The position numbers and the translations under genes are program-made. A DNA stretch of 64,000 nucleotides, from contig NZ_BMIS01000001.1 of assembly GCF_014642675.1 (NCBI RefSeq), positions 186,001 to 250,000 on the forward strand. The letters are read 5' to 3'. Positions 17,623 through 25,503 of the stretch are shown here, piece after piece. A model generated the notes under the pieces. The model saw only the letters and a program-made list of their open reading frames with translations, was not told where the DNA came from and did no database searches. Position 1 is the stretch's first letter, and the number at the start of each line of letters is the position of its first letter. Source of the stretch: Nesterenkonia cremea. GTDB taxonomy: Bacteria > Actinomycetota > Actinomycetes > Actinomycetales > Micrococcaceae.

Positions 17623-17635
17623 CACAGGAGGGTCG

Positions 17636-20548
17636 ATGGGTCACGGCGAAATCTGGCTTCTGGGCGATCTCTTCCGGATGCTCGGCATCCGCCGCAGCAC
17701 GCAGACGCCCCAGGAGCCGCCCCAGGTGCCCCCGCTGCAGGAGCTGCGGGCGGCCTGTTCCGTATTGATGGGCGGCATCGGTGAGGCTTCCCGCCGGGCC
17801 GTGGCGGTCCGCGTGCTCAGCGCCTATGAACAGCTCGACGACGCCGGCCGCACTGAGTTCTTCCGGCACCTGCTCCAGGAGTACGGAGTGGATGCCGAGG
17901 TCCTGACCGCCGCCTTCCAGGCATGGCGCACTGCCCCCGGCCACAGCCAGGAGGCCGAGCTCTTCACAGCGGCGGAGCCCTCCCGCCAGGAGCTGCTGCG
18001 CCGGATCAACCACGCTCCGGGAGCCACGCCCTCTCTGGTGGAGATGCGCGCCGACCTGCGCCGCCTGATGCGGGAGGACCCGGAGCTGCGCCCGCTGGAT
18101 CAGGATTTCCACCACCTGCTCTCCTCCTGGTTCAATCGCGGTTTCCTGCGGCTGGAAGAGATCACGTGGGACTCGCCGCGGCAGATCCACCGGCATATGC
18201 TGCGCTTCGAGAAGGTCCACCCCATGGCCGACCGTCATGAGCTCAAGCGCCGTCTCGCCCCCAAGGACCGCCGCTGCTACGCCTTCTTCCATCCGGCCAC
18301 CGGAGACGTCCCGCTCATCTTCGTCGAGGTGGCGCTGGTCCAGGGCATCCCCTCCGAGATCGGCCCCATCCTCCGCGCCGAGGGGGCCATCAGCCCTTCC
18401 AAGGCAGACACGGCGGCCCTCTACTCCATCAACAACGCCTTGGTGGGCCTGGCCGGGATCTCCTTCGGGAATTTCCTGATCAAGCAGGTCATCGAGCAGG
18501 TCCGCGCCGAGCTGCCCCACCTGGAGAACTTCGTGACCCTCTCACCCATCCCTGGCTTCCGCCGCTGGTGGGAGCAGCGCGGCGAGGCCCCGCAGGACCC
18601 CGGTCCCGACGCCGACCATGCCGCCATCGAGCCCCAGGTGATCCTCCCGGCCCTGGCACGCTACATCGCTGAGGAGAAGCGCGCCGACGGCAGGCCGCTG
18701 GATTCCGTCGCCCGCTTCCACCTGGGCAACGGGGCCTCCGCCTGGCAGCTGCACTGGCCCGCCGACACCTCTCCGGCCTCCTGGGGCAGCGCCTACGGGG
18801 CGATGATCACCTACCGCTACGAGCCGGAGAAGGTCGAACAGCGTCACGAAGCCTTCGTGCGTCAGCGGGCCGTCGCGGTCGGGCCTCAGCTGGAGCGGCT
18901 CCTGGAGCGCGCTGCGCCCGAAGCCTCCGCCGGCTCCGACCACCAGAACTCTCAGAACCACAGCTCAGCCGAATCCGGCACATCCCAGAAGGAGAGGATC
19001 TCCATGACCGAGCGCACCATCCACCAGGCCTTCCTCGACCAGGCGCAGCGGCGGCCGGACAAGATCCTGTTCGACCTGCCCGGAGGCCGGAAGGTCACCT
19101 ATGACCAGACGCTGCAGACCTCCCAGCGGATAGCGGCCAAGCTGGTCGGCGACGGCGTCCGGCCCGGCGACCGCGTGGCTATGCAGGTGGAGAAGTCTCC
19201 GGAGGCCGTGGCCCTCTATCTGGCCACGCTGCAGATCGGCGGCATCTTCCTGCCGCTGAACACCGCCTACACCGGCGCTGAGATGGACTACTTCGTCGAC
19301 GACGCCGCACCCAAGGTGCTGGTCTGCGACCCCTCTGCGGCTGCTCAGCACACCCATCGCAGCTCCACCGGGCTGATGGTCGAGACCCTCGGCACCGAGC
19401 AGGACGGAACGCTGCTGCAGGCTGACGCCCCGCACGCCGAGGTCCACCCGGCACAGCCGGATGAGCCGGCGTCGATCCTCTACACCTCCGGCACCACCGG
19501 GCGCTCCAAGGGTGCAGTGCTCACCCACCGGAATCTGGCCTCCAACTGCCGGGCGCTGCTGGAGACCTGGCAGTACACCTCGGAGGATCGGCTCATCCAC
19601 GCCCTGCCGATCTTCCACATCCACGGACTCTTCGTGGCCGTGAATATGACCCTGACCGCCGGAGCCTCCATGTACTGGCTGTCCACGTTCGACGCCGACG
19701 CCATCCTCGATCTGCTGCCGCAGTCCACCGTGCTGATGGGTGTTCCCACCTTCTATACGCGGCTGCTGAAGAGCGACCGGCTCACCCGTGAGGTCTGCTC
19801 CGGGGTGCGCCTGTTCGTCTCCGGCTCGGCCCCGCTGCTGGCCGCCGACCACGAGACCTTCGCCGAGCGCACCGGCCACTCCATCCTCGAACGCTATGGC
19901 ATGACCGAGACAGGGATGAACACCACTAACCCCTATGTGGAGGACCCCGACGCCGGCGGAGGACTGCGTAAGCCCGGAACGGTGGGTAGGCCCTTCCCAG
20001 GCGTGGAGGTCCGAGTGGTCTCCCGGGAGGGCGGCGAAGAGGTCCCCCAGGGCGAGGTCGGCATCGTGGAGGTGCGCGGCCCCAACGTCTTCAGCGGCTA
20101 CTGGCAGATGCCTGAGAAGACCGCCGAGGAGTTCCGCGAGGACGGCTTCTTCATCACCGGAGACCTCGGGCGCATCGACGAGGACGGCTACCTGTGCATC
20201 GTCGGACGCGATAAGGACCTGATCATCTCCGGTGGTTACAACGTCTACCCCAAGGAGGTCGAAGAGGTCATCGACGACCACCCCGCGGTCCTGGAGAGTG
20301 CGGTGGTCGGAGTGCCCCACCCGGACTTCGGTGAGACCGTCCTGGCCGCCGTCGTGCCGCGGGACGCCTCTGATTCAGAGGGTCTCGCCGAGGAGTTGGG
20401 GACCCTGGTGGGGGAGCGGCTGGCCCGATTCAAGCAGCCGCGGGCCTACCGGATCATCGAGGCGCTGCCACGCAACGTCATGGGCAAGGTCCAGAAGGCG
20501 CAGCTGCGCAAGCAGTACGCCGAGACCTTCGCCGCAGCCCAGGTCTGA
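17636..20548 (+). CDS. Malonyl-CoA decarboxylase / malonyl-CoA synthetase fusion (MatA-MatB)
   Basis: Predicted 970-aa bifunctional protein that would convert malonate to malonyl-CoA and then to acetyl-CoA and CO2. Start at ATG 17636 after AGGAGG. Residues 1 to about 430 are malonyl-CoA decarboxylase: VHPMADRHELKRRL, PLIFVEVALV, the catalytic Ser region LYSINNALVGL, TLSPIPGFRRWW and the His in RFHLGNGASAW. A short polar linker (QNSQNHSSAESGTSQKER) leads to an acyl-CoA synthetase from Met457: ILYTSGTTGRSKGAVLTHRN, YGMTETG, GDLGRIDEDGYL, GRDKDLIISGGYNVYPKE and the lysine in PRNVMGKVQK. The linker DNA keeps a ribosome site and ATG, so free synthetase may also be made. The two enzymes are normally separate genes. 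Confidence 0.9.
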   Translation: MGHGEIWLLGDLFRMLGIRRSTQTPQEPPQVPPLQELRAACSVLMGGIGEASRRAVAVRVLSAYEQLDDAGRTEFFRHLLQEYGVDAEVLTAAFQAWRTAPGHSQEAELFTAAEPSRQELLRRINHAPGATPSLVEMRADLRRLMREDPELRPLDQDFHHLLSSWFNRGFLRLEEITWDSPRQIHRHMLRFEKVHPMADRHELKRRLAPKDRRCYAFFHPATGDVPLIFVEVALVQGIPSEIGPILRAEGAISPSKADTAALYSINNALVGLAGISFGNFLIKQVIEQVRAELPHLENFVTLSPIPGFRRWWEQRGEAPQDPGPDADHAAIEPQVILPALARYIAEEKRADGRPLDSVARFHLGNGASAWQLHWPADTSPASWGSAYGAMITYRYEPEKVEQRHEAFVRQRAVAVGPQLERLLERAAPEASAGSDHQNSQNHSSAESGTSQKERISMTERTIHQAFLDQAQRRPDKILFDLPGGRKVTYDQTLQTSQRIAAKLVGDGVRPGDRVAMQVEKSPEAVALYLATLQIGGIFLPLNTAYTGAEMDYFVDDAAPKVLVCDPSAAAQHTHRSSTGLMVETLGTEQDGTLLQADAPHAEVHPAQPDEPASILYTSGTTGRSKGAVLTHRNLASNCRALLETWQYTSEDRLIHALPIFHIHGLFVAVNMTLTAGASMYWLSTFDADAILDLLPQSTVLMGVPTFYTRLLKSDRLTREVCSGVRLFVSGSAPLLAADHETFAERTGHSILERYGMTETGMNTTNPYVEDPDAGGGLRKPGTVGRPFPGVEVRVVSREGGEEVPQGEVGIVEVRGPNVFSGYWQMPEKTAEEFREDGFFITGDLGRIDEDGYLCIVGRDKDLIISGGYNVYPKEVEEVIDDHPAVLESAVVGVPHPDFGETVLAAVVPRDASDSEGLAEELGTLVGERLARFKQPRAYRIIEALPRNVMGKVQKAQLRKQYAETFAAAQV
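18987..19006 (+). promoter_or_regulatory. Internal ribosome site and ATG at the MatA/MatB junction
   Basis: AGAAGGAGAGG (18987-18997) lies 6 nt before an in-frame ATG (19004-19006) that begins MTERTIHQAFLDQ, exactly where a free malonyl-CoA synthetase would start. This looks like the remnant, possibly still working, of an ancestral two-gene operon that lost the first stop codon. Confidence 0.7.
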
Positions 20549-20583
20549 TCGGGCCGGGCTGAGATCACAGTCAGGAGAAGACA

Positions 20584-20985
20584 ATGGTGCTCTACGGAAC
20601 AGCCGCACTGGCGCTGTGCATGCTGGTCGGCATGCTCATCGGCGAGGTGCTCGGCGTCCTGCTGGGGGTGGACGCCAATGTGGGCGGCGTCGGCTTCGCG
20701 ATGATCATGCTCGTGCTGGTGGCCGACTGGCTCCGGAGGAAGGAGCTGCTGCCCAAGCCCACGGAGCAGGGCATGCTCTTCTGGGGCGCGATGTACATCC
20801 CCATCGTGATCGCCATGGCCAGCACCCAGAACGTGGCCGAGGCCGTGGACGGCGGTCCGATGGCGATCGCCGCCGGACTCGCCGCACTGCTGGCCGGCGC
20901 CGCCCTGGTCCCTGTCCTCTCGCGCATCGGAGGGCAGTCTGAGCCGCTGCCTGCGATGACCGAAGAAGAGAAGCAGGAGGCCTGA
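20584..20985 (+). CDS. madL: Malonate transporter subunit MadL
   Basis: 133 aa with four likely membrane helices and the MadL family sequence (YGTAALALCMLVGMLIGEVLG, WGAMYIPIVIAMASTQNV). MadL works with MadM as a sodium-coupled malonate carrier. It lies 35 nt after the fusion gene, with AGGAGA upstream, and 3 nt before madM, so all are one operon. Confidence 0.9.
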   Translation: MVLYGTAALALCMLVGMLIGEVLGVLLGVDANVGGVGFAMIMLVLVADWLRRKELLPKPTEQGMLFWGAMYIPIVIAMASTQNVAEAVDGGPMAIAAGLAALLAGAALVPVLSRIGGQSEPLPAMTEEEKQEA

Positions 20986-20988
20986 GCC

Positions 20989-21750
20989 ATGGAACTCGTC
21001 GCTGACATCCTTGAGCGCAACGGTCTGGTCTTCGCCTTCGTCGTGGTCGGAGCGATGATGATGATCTCCGGCTTCCTCTCCCGGAAGCTCACCCGCGGAC
21101 GCCTGCAGGGCTCCGCCATCGCCATCATGCTCGGGCTGGTCCTGGCCTATGTGGGCGGAGTGAACACCGGCGGAGAGTCCGGGCTCGCCGACATCGCGAT
21201 CTTCAGCGGGCTGGGACTGATGGGCGGCGCCATGCTGCGCGACCTGGCCATCGTGGCCACCGCCTATGGCGTGGACCTCCAGGAGATCAAGAAGTCCGGA
21301 GCGGCCGGCGGTCTGTCCCTGCTGCTGGGCGTGATCGTCTCCTTCATCGTCGGTGCGCTGGTGGCCGCGGCCTTCGGCTACACCGACCCCGCCTCCCTGG
21401 CCACCATCGGCTCCGGTGCGGCCACCTACATCGTGGGGCCGGTGACCGGCACGGCAGTGGGTGCCGGCTCCGATGTGATCGCGCTGTCCGTGGCGGCCGG
21501 GCTGGTCAAAGCCGTCGTGGTCATGGTCGGCACCCCGATGATCGCTCCGCTGATCGGGCTGAACAACCCGAAGTCGGCCATGGCCTTCGGCGGTCTGATG
21601 GGCACCACCTCCGGCGTGGCGGGCGGTCTGGCCGCCACCGATAAGCGCCTGGTCCCCTACGGGGCGATGACGGCCACCTTCTACACCGGGCTGGCCTGTC
21701 TGCTGGGTCCTTCGATCTTCTACTTCATGCTGCGCATGATGCTCGGCTGA
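20989..21750 (+). CDS. madM: Malonate transporter subunit MadM
   Basis: 253-aa membrane protein, the larger MadLM subunit, with about eight helices. GGVNTGGESGLADIAIFSGLGLMGGAMLRDLAIVATA and GGLMGTTSGVAGGLAATDKRLVPYGAMTATFYTGL are characteristic. Its pairing with a decarboxylase/synthetase pair, instead of with the biotin-type malonate decarboxylase of Malonomonas, is noteworthy. Last gene of the malonate operon. Confidence 0.9.
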   Translation: MELVADILERNGLVFAFVVVGAMMMISGFLSRKLTRGRLQGSAIAIMLGLVLAYVGGVNTGGESGLADIAIFSGLGLMGGAMLRDLAIVATAYGVDLQEIKKSGAAGGLSLLLGVIVSFIVGALVAAAFGYTDPASLATIGSGAATYIVGPVTGTAVGAGSDVIALSVAAGLVKAVVVMVGTPMIAPLIGLNNPKSAMAFGGLMGTTSGVAGGLAATDKRLVPYGAMTATFYTGLACLLGPSIFYFMLRMMLG

Positions 21751-21764
21751 CCCACCACACCTGT

Positions 21765-21805
21765 GAACATATGTGCTTGACACGTGTGCATCCGTCAGCT
21801 CTAAT
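21765..21805 (+). promoter_or_regulatory. Promoter and tetritol-type operator before the TIM-barrel/dehydrogenase/GntP operon
   Basis: GAACATATGTGC (21765-21776), -35 TTGACA (21777-21782), ACACGTGT (21780-21787) and -10 TCTAAT (21800-21805). It repeats the importer promoter at 12236-12276 base for base over 26 nt and again at the -10. This places the operon in the same regulon. Confidence 0.78.
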
Positions 21806-21852
21806 GTGTTTCAGCCCACGTGGGTTGCCTCACATGAGAACGGAAGGACAGG

Positions 21853-22815
21853 ATGTTCACTGCAGAGACCTGGCCGATCGCCGGCAATATGCTCGCCTTC
21901 GGGGCCACCACCCCTGACGGGACTCCCACCTGGGAGGCGTCTGCCGACTACTGGGCCGACTGCCTGCGCCAGATGCGCGATCTGGGCTTCGACCACATCG
22001 ACCCCACCGACGCCTGGCTGCCCCTGCAGCGCCTGAGTCCGGAGCGCCTGGAGGAGTTCAAGGAGGTCCTCGCCGCCGAGGGCCTGGGCATCTCCTCGAT
22101 CTCGATGACCCGGAACTCCGTGGTTGATGCACAGAACGGTGAGCGCAACCTGGCAGACGCCCACCGGCTGATCGACATCGCCCCCGAGTTCGGCGTCACC
22201 ATCGTCAACACCGGCTTCATGCAGGCGCTGACCCCGGCCCAGCAGAAGGCCACCTGGTTCTGGCTGGAGGAGGGCCACCACGATGACCCGGCCCTGCGCC
22301 CGCTGGCCGTCGAGCGCATCCGCGAGCTGGGCGACCACGCCCGCGCCAACGGCATCCAGCTGAGCCTGGAGATGTACGAGGACACCTTCATCGGCACCGC
22401 CGACGCCGCCGTGGAGTTCATCGAGGAGGTGGACCACGACGCCGTCGGGCTCAACCCAGACCTGGGCAACTTCGTGCGCCTGCACCGCCCGCTGTCCACG
22501 CTGGGCGGCACTCCGGATGAGATGTACGAGAAGGTCCTGCCCTACACGAACTTCTGGCACATCAAGAACTACAGCCGCGACGAGGACCCGCAGACGGGCA
22601 GCTTCTCCTCGGATCCGATGCCGCTGAAGTACGGCTATGTGAACTACCGCCGGATCATCCGTCGCGCCGTGGAGCTCGGCTTCACCGGACCCTTCTGCTG
22701 CGAGCACTACGGCTCCGACTCCATCGGCGTCTGCGCAGAGAACCGCGACTACGTCCGCCAGGTGCTCCGCTCTGCCCAGAACAGCCCGCTGCTGGGTGAG
22801 CGCTTCGGCTCCTGA
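21853..22815 (+). CDS. Xylose-isomerase-like TIM-barrel protein (sugar isomerase/epimerase or decarboxylase)
   Basis: 320-aa AP_endonuc_2-type barrel. Probable metal-binding acidic and His residues lie in QLSLEMYEDTF, AVGLNPDLGNFVRL, NFWHIKNYSRD and PFCCEHYGSDS. Members include hydroxypyruvate isomerase-type OtnI, tagatose epimerases and, as I recall, OiaC of the D-apionate pathway, which decarboxylates 3-oxo-isoapionate to L-erythrulose. No signal peptide, so cytoplasmic. First gene of a three-gene operon under the tetritol-type promoter. The regulon and the downstream dehydrogenase suggest it feeds a tetrulose or related C4 compound into the tetritol route; exact reaction unknown. Confidence 0.7.
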   Translation: MFTAETWPIAGNMLAFGATTPDGTPTWEASADYWADCLRQMRDLGFDHIDPTDAWLPLQRLSPERLEEFKEVLAAEGLGISSISMTRNSVVDAQNGERNLADAHRLIDIAPEFGVTIVNTGFMQALTPAQQKATWFWLEEGHHDDPALRPLAVERIRELGDHARANGIQLSLEMYEDTFIGTADAAVEFIEEVDHDAVGLNPDLGNFVRLHRPLSTLGGTPDEMYEKVLPYTNFWHIKNYSRDEDPQTGSFSSDPMPLKYGYVNYRRIIRRAVELGFTGPFCCEHYGSDSIGVCAENRDYVRQVLRSAQNSPLLGERFGS

Positions 22816-22857
22816 CCGCCTCAGATCCCGACCTCAACAACCGAAGGACCTCGAAAC

Positions 22858-23826
22858 ATGGCACGCACCATCAACACCGTCACCGTCGTCGGCGCAGGCT
22901 ACATGGGCGGCGGCATCGCTCAGTCCCTGGCGCTGGCGGGCTTCACCGTGGAGATCGTCGACGTCGACGTCGACGCCTCCCTCAAGGGCCTGGAGCGCCT
23001 GCTCGCCGAGGCTCAGCAGTTCGAAGACCAGGGCCTCTACGCCGCAGGCTCCACCCAGACCATCAAGGGCAATCTGACGGCCGGCCGCACTTTGGAGGAG
23101 GCGGTGGCCGACGTCGACTTCATCGAGGAAGCCGTCTTCGAGTCACCGGAGGTCAAGCGCGAAGTCCTCGGCAGGATCTCCGAGCACGCCCGTGCCGACG
23201 CCATAATCGGCACCAACACCTCCACCATCCCGGTGCACACGCTGGTCTCCGCGGTGGAGAACCCGGAGCGCTTCCTGACCGTCCACTTCTCCAATCCGGC
23301 GCCCTTCATCCCGGGCGTGGAGCTGGTCTCCGGCGAGGCCACCACGCCCGACGTCGTCGACGCCGTCAAGGACCTGCTGGCACGCGCCGGTCGCGAGGGC
23401 GCCGAAGTCGCCGACACCCCCGGAATGGTCCTCAACCGCCTGCAGTACGCACTGCTGAAGGAGGCCACCTCCGTGGTGGAGGAGGGCGTGGCCACTCCTG
23501 AGGACGTGGACACCATCGTGCGCACCACCTTCGGCTTCCGCCTGGGCTTCTTCGGTCCTTTCGCCATCGCGGACCAGGCCGGCCTGGACGTCTACGCCCT
23601 GGGCTTCGAGACCCTCCAGGACGCCTACGGCGACCGCCTGGCCCCGCCCCAGGTGCTCACCGAGAACGTCGAGGCCGGGCGCCACGGCGTGAAGAACTCC
23701 AAGGGCTGGACCGGTGACTTCGACGAAGACACCAAGGCCGATCTCATCGCCTACCGGAACAAGGCCTACGCACGGATGGGTGAGCTGCTCAAGGAGCTCG
23801 GCCCCGCACCGCGCGGGACCAGATGA
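22858..23826 (+). CDS. 3-hydroxyacyl-CoA dehydrogenase-fold NAD(P)-dependent dehydrogenase
   Basis: 322 aa; Rossmann domain with VVGAGYMGGGIAQSLALAGF and DVDVDASL, then IGTNTSTIPV, the HFSNPAPFIPGVELV catalytic segment and a C-terminal helical domain. It resembles 3-hydroxybutyryl-CoA and L-gulonate 3-dehydrogenases. Since no CoA enzymes are linked and a GntP permease follows, a free hydroxy acid such as a sugar acid is the more likely substrate. Start has GAAGGAC upstream; its stop overlaps or nearly meets the next gene. Confidence 0.75.
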   Translation: MARTINTVTVVGAGYMGGGIAQSLALAGFTVEIVDVDVDASLKGLERLLAEAQQFEDQGLYAAGSTQTIKGNLTAGRTLEEAVADVDFIEEAVFESPEVKREVLGRISEHARADAIIGTNTSTIPVHTLVSAVENPERFLTVHFSNPAPFIPGVELVSGEATTPDVVDAVKDLLARAGREGAEVADTPGMVLNRLQYALLKEATSVVEEGVATPEDVDTIVRTTFGFRLGFFGPFAIADQAGLDVYALGFETLQDAYGDRLAPPQVLTENVEAGRHGVKNSKGWTGDFDEDTKADLIAYRNKAYARMGELLKELGPAPRGTR

Positions 23827-23840
23827 AGGTGGGATCACTC

Positions 23841-25280
23841 ATGGATGCAACGGCGCTCTCCCCCCATATCCCCCTGCTGAACACTGAGGTCAGCCGAGCC
23901 TTCGAGCTCTCCACCGGGCCGCTGATGGCCGTGGCCGTGAGCTCGATCGTGGTCCTGCTGATCCTGATCATCAAGTTCAAGCTCCACGCGTTCTTCGCGC
24001 TGGTGATCATCTCCGTCCTGACCGCTCTTGCCGCCGGCATCGCGGTGGAAGAGGTGGTCGACGTCGTCGTCGCAGGCTTCGGGAACACCGTCGGCAATGT
24101 GGCGCTGCTCGTCGGCTTCGGCGCGGTGCTCGGACGCCTGGTGGAGGTCTCCGGCGGTGCGCAGGTGCTGGCGGACAAGATGCTGAACACCTTCGGTGAG
24201 AAGAAGGCTCCGCTGGCTCTGGGCATCGCATCGATCTTCTACGCCTTCCCGATCTTCCTGGATGCCGGGTTCATCGTGATGCTGCCGATCATCTACACGG
24301 TGGCACGGCGGCTCCAGGGAGGCTTCATGATCTATGTGCTGCCTTCCATCGGTGCGTTCCTGATGATGCACGCGCTCACCCCGCCCCACCCCGGTCCGAC
24401 GGCGGCCGCCACAGTGATGGGCGCCGACGTCGGCCTCGTGCTGGTCGTGGCACTGCTGGTCGGCATCCCCACGTGGTACCTCTGTGGCTACCGCCTCGGC
24501 CTGCTGATCGCCAAGCAGTACCCGAACATGCCGGTCCCGAGCCTGCTGGGCGAGCCGGACATCCGGGATGAGAGCGAGCGCCCGGGCTTGGGCACCGTGC
24601 TGTTCTGTCTGCTCTTCCCGCTGCTGCTCATCTTCTACAACACCCTGTTCTCCACCCTGGAGGCCAACGGGACGGTCGGCGCCGACAATGCGGCGTTCAT
24701 CCTCTCCCGCCTGATCGGCCCGACGCCGATCGCGCTGCTGCTGGCGACCTTGGTGGCCATGTACCTGCTGTACCTGAAACCTCGCCGCGGCACCCGCGGC
24801 CTGGGTGATGCCATCGCTGATCTGGTGGACAACGCCCTGGCGCCGGTCTGCTCGATCATCCTGATCACCGGCGCCGGCGGCGCCTTCGGTGCCGTGCTCA
24901 CCGAGACCGGCATCGGCCAGGAGATCGCCGAGGGCCTGGACGGCATGGGGCTGCCCGTCATCCTGGCAGGCTTCCTCGTGGCCATCGCCATCCGTGTGGC
25001 CCAGGGCTCCGCGACCGTGGCGGCTACTGTGGCCGGCGGCATCATGGCCCCCGCTGTGGCCGAGCTGGACTTGGGCGGCCTCGCTCTGGCAGCGATCGTG
25101 GTGGCCATCGTGGCCGGTGCGATCACCTTCTCCCACGTGAACGACTCCGGGTTCTGGCTGGTGGGCCGCTTCTGCGGGTTCGACACCGTCACCACTTTCA
25201 AGACCTGGACCGTGATCGGAACCGCCATCGGGTTCATGTCCTTCATCCTCTCCTGGGGCGTCTACGCGATCGCAGTCTGA
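23841..25280 (+). CDS. GntP-family gluconate/sugar-acid permease
   Basis: 479-aa transporter with about 12 membrane segments. GntP features: GFGAVLGRLVEVSGGAQVLADKM, FYAFPIFLDAGFIVMLPI, ALTPPHPGPTAAA and RVAQGSATVAATVAGGIMAP. The ATG at 23841 is chosen because AAGGTGGG precedes it; an ATG at 23823 overlapping the previous stop is possible. GntP carriers import aldonic acids, so the operon probably handles a sugar acid. Confidence 0.85.
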   Translation: MDATALSPHIPLLNTEVSRAFELSTGPLMAVAVSSIVVLLILIIKFKLHAFFALVIISVLTALAAGIAVEEVVDVVVAGFGNTVGNVALLVGFGAVLGRLVEVSGGAQVLADKMLNTFGEKKAPLALGIASIFYAFPIFLDAGFIVMLPIIYTVARRLQGGFMIYVLPSIGAFLMMHALTPPHPGPTAAATVMGADVGLVLVVALLVGIPTWYLCGYRLGLLIAKQYPNMPVPSLLGEPDIRDESERPGLGTVLFCLLFPLLLIFYNTLFSTLEANGTVGADNAAFILSRLIGPTPIALLLATLVAMYLLYLKPRRGTRGLGDAIADLVDNALAPVCSIILITGAGGAFGAVLTETGIGQEIAEGLDGMGLPVILAGFLVAIAIRVAQGSATVAATVAGGIMAPAVAELDLGGLALAAIVVAIVAGAITFSHVNDSGFWLVGRFCGFDTVTTFKTWTVIGTAIGFMSFILSWGVYAIAV

Positions 25281-25394
25281 CTGCCGCCATGCTCGGACTC
25301 AGTGGATGCGCCGACCTTTCAGCTCTCCTGGGACCGGGTGAGAGTCGCCCTGATCTGGGGAGATGCATGGCCGGTTGAACGCCGTGTGTGGCGT

Positions 25395-25438
25395 TTGACA
25401 CAGTGATGGGGGCTATTTAGTATTTCGGGGAGACGAAA
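25395..25438 (+). promoter_or_regulatory. Promoter and XylR operator, site 2
   Basis: -35 TTGACA (25395-25400), 17 nt, -10 TAGTAT (25418-25423). The operator TTTAGT (25416-25421), 11 nt, ACGAAA (25433-25438) overlaps the -10. CAGATCACA follows at 25441-25449. It stands 65 nt before the first binding-protein gene. Confidence 0.75.
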
Positions 25439-25503
25439 TCCAGATCACAGTCTGGGGCTTATGCGTGTCACGGTGGCCCGCATCGATGAGAAAGGACTTC
25501 GCG

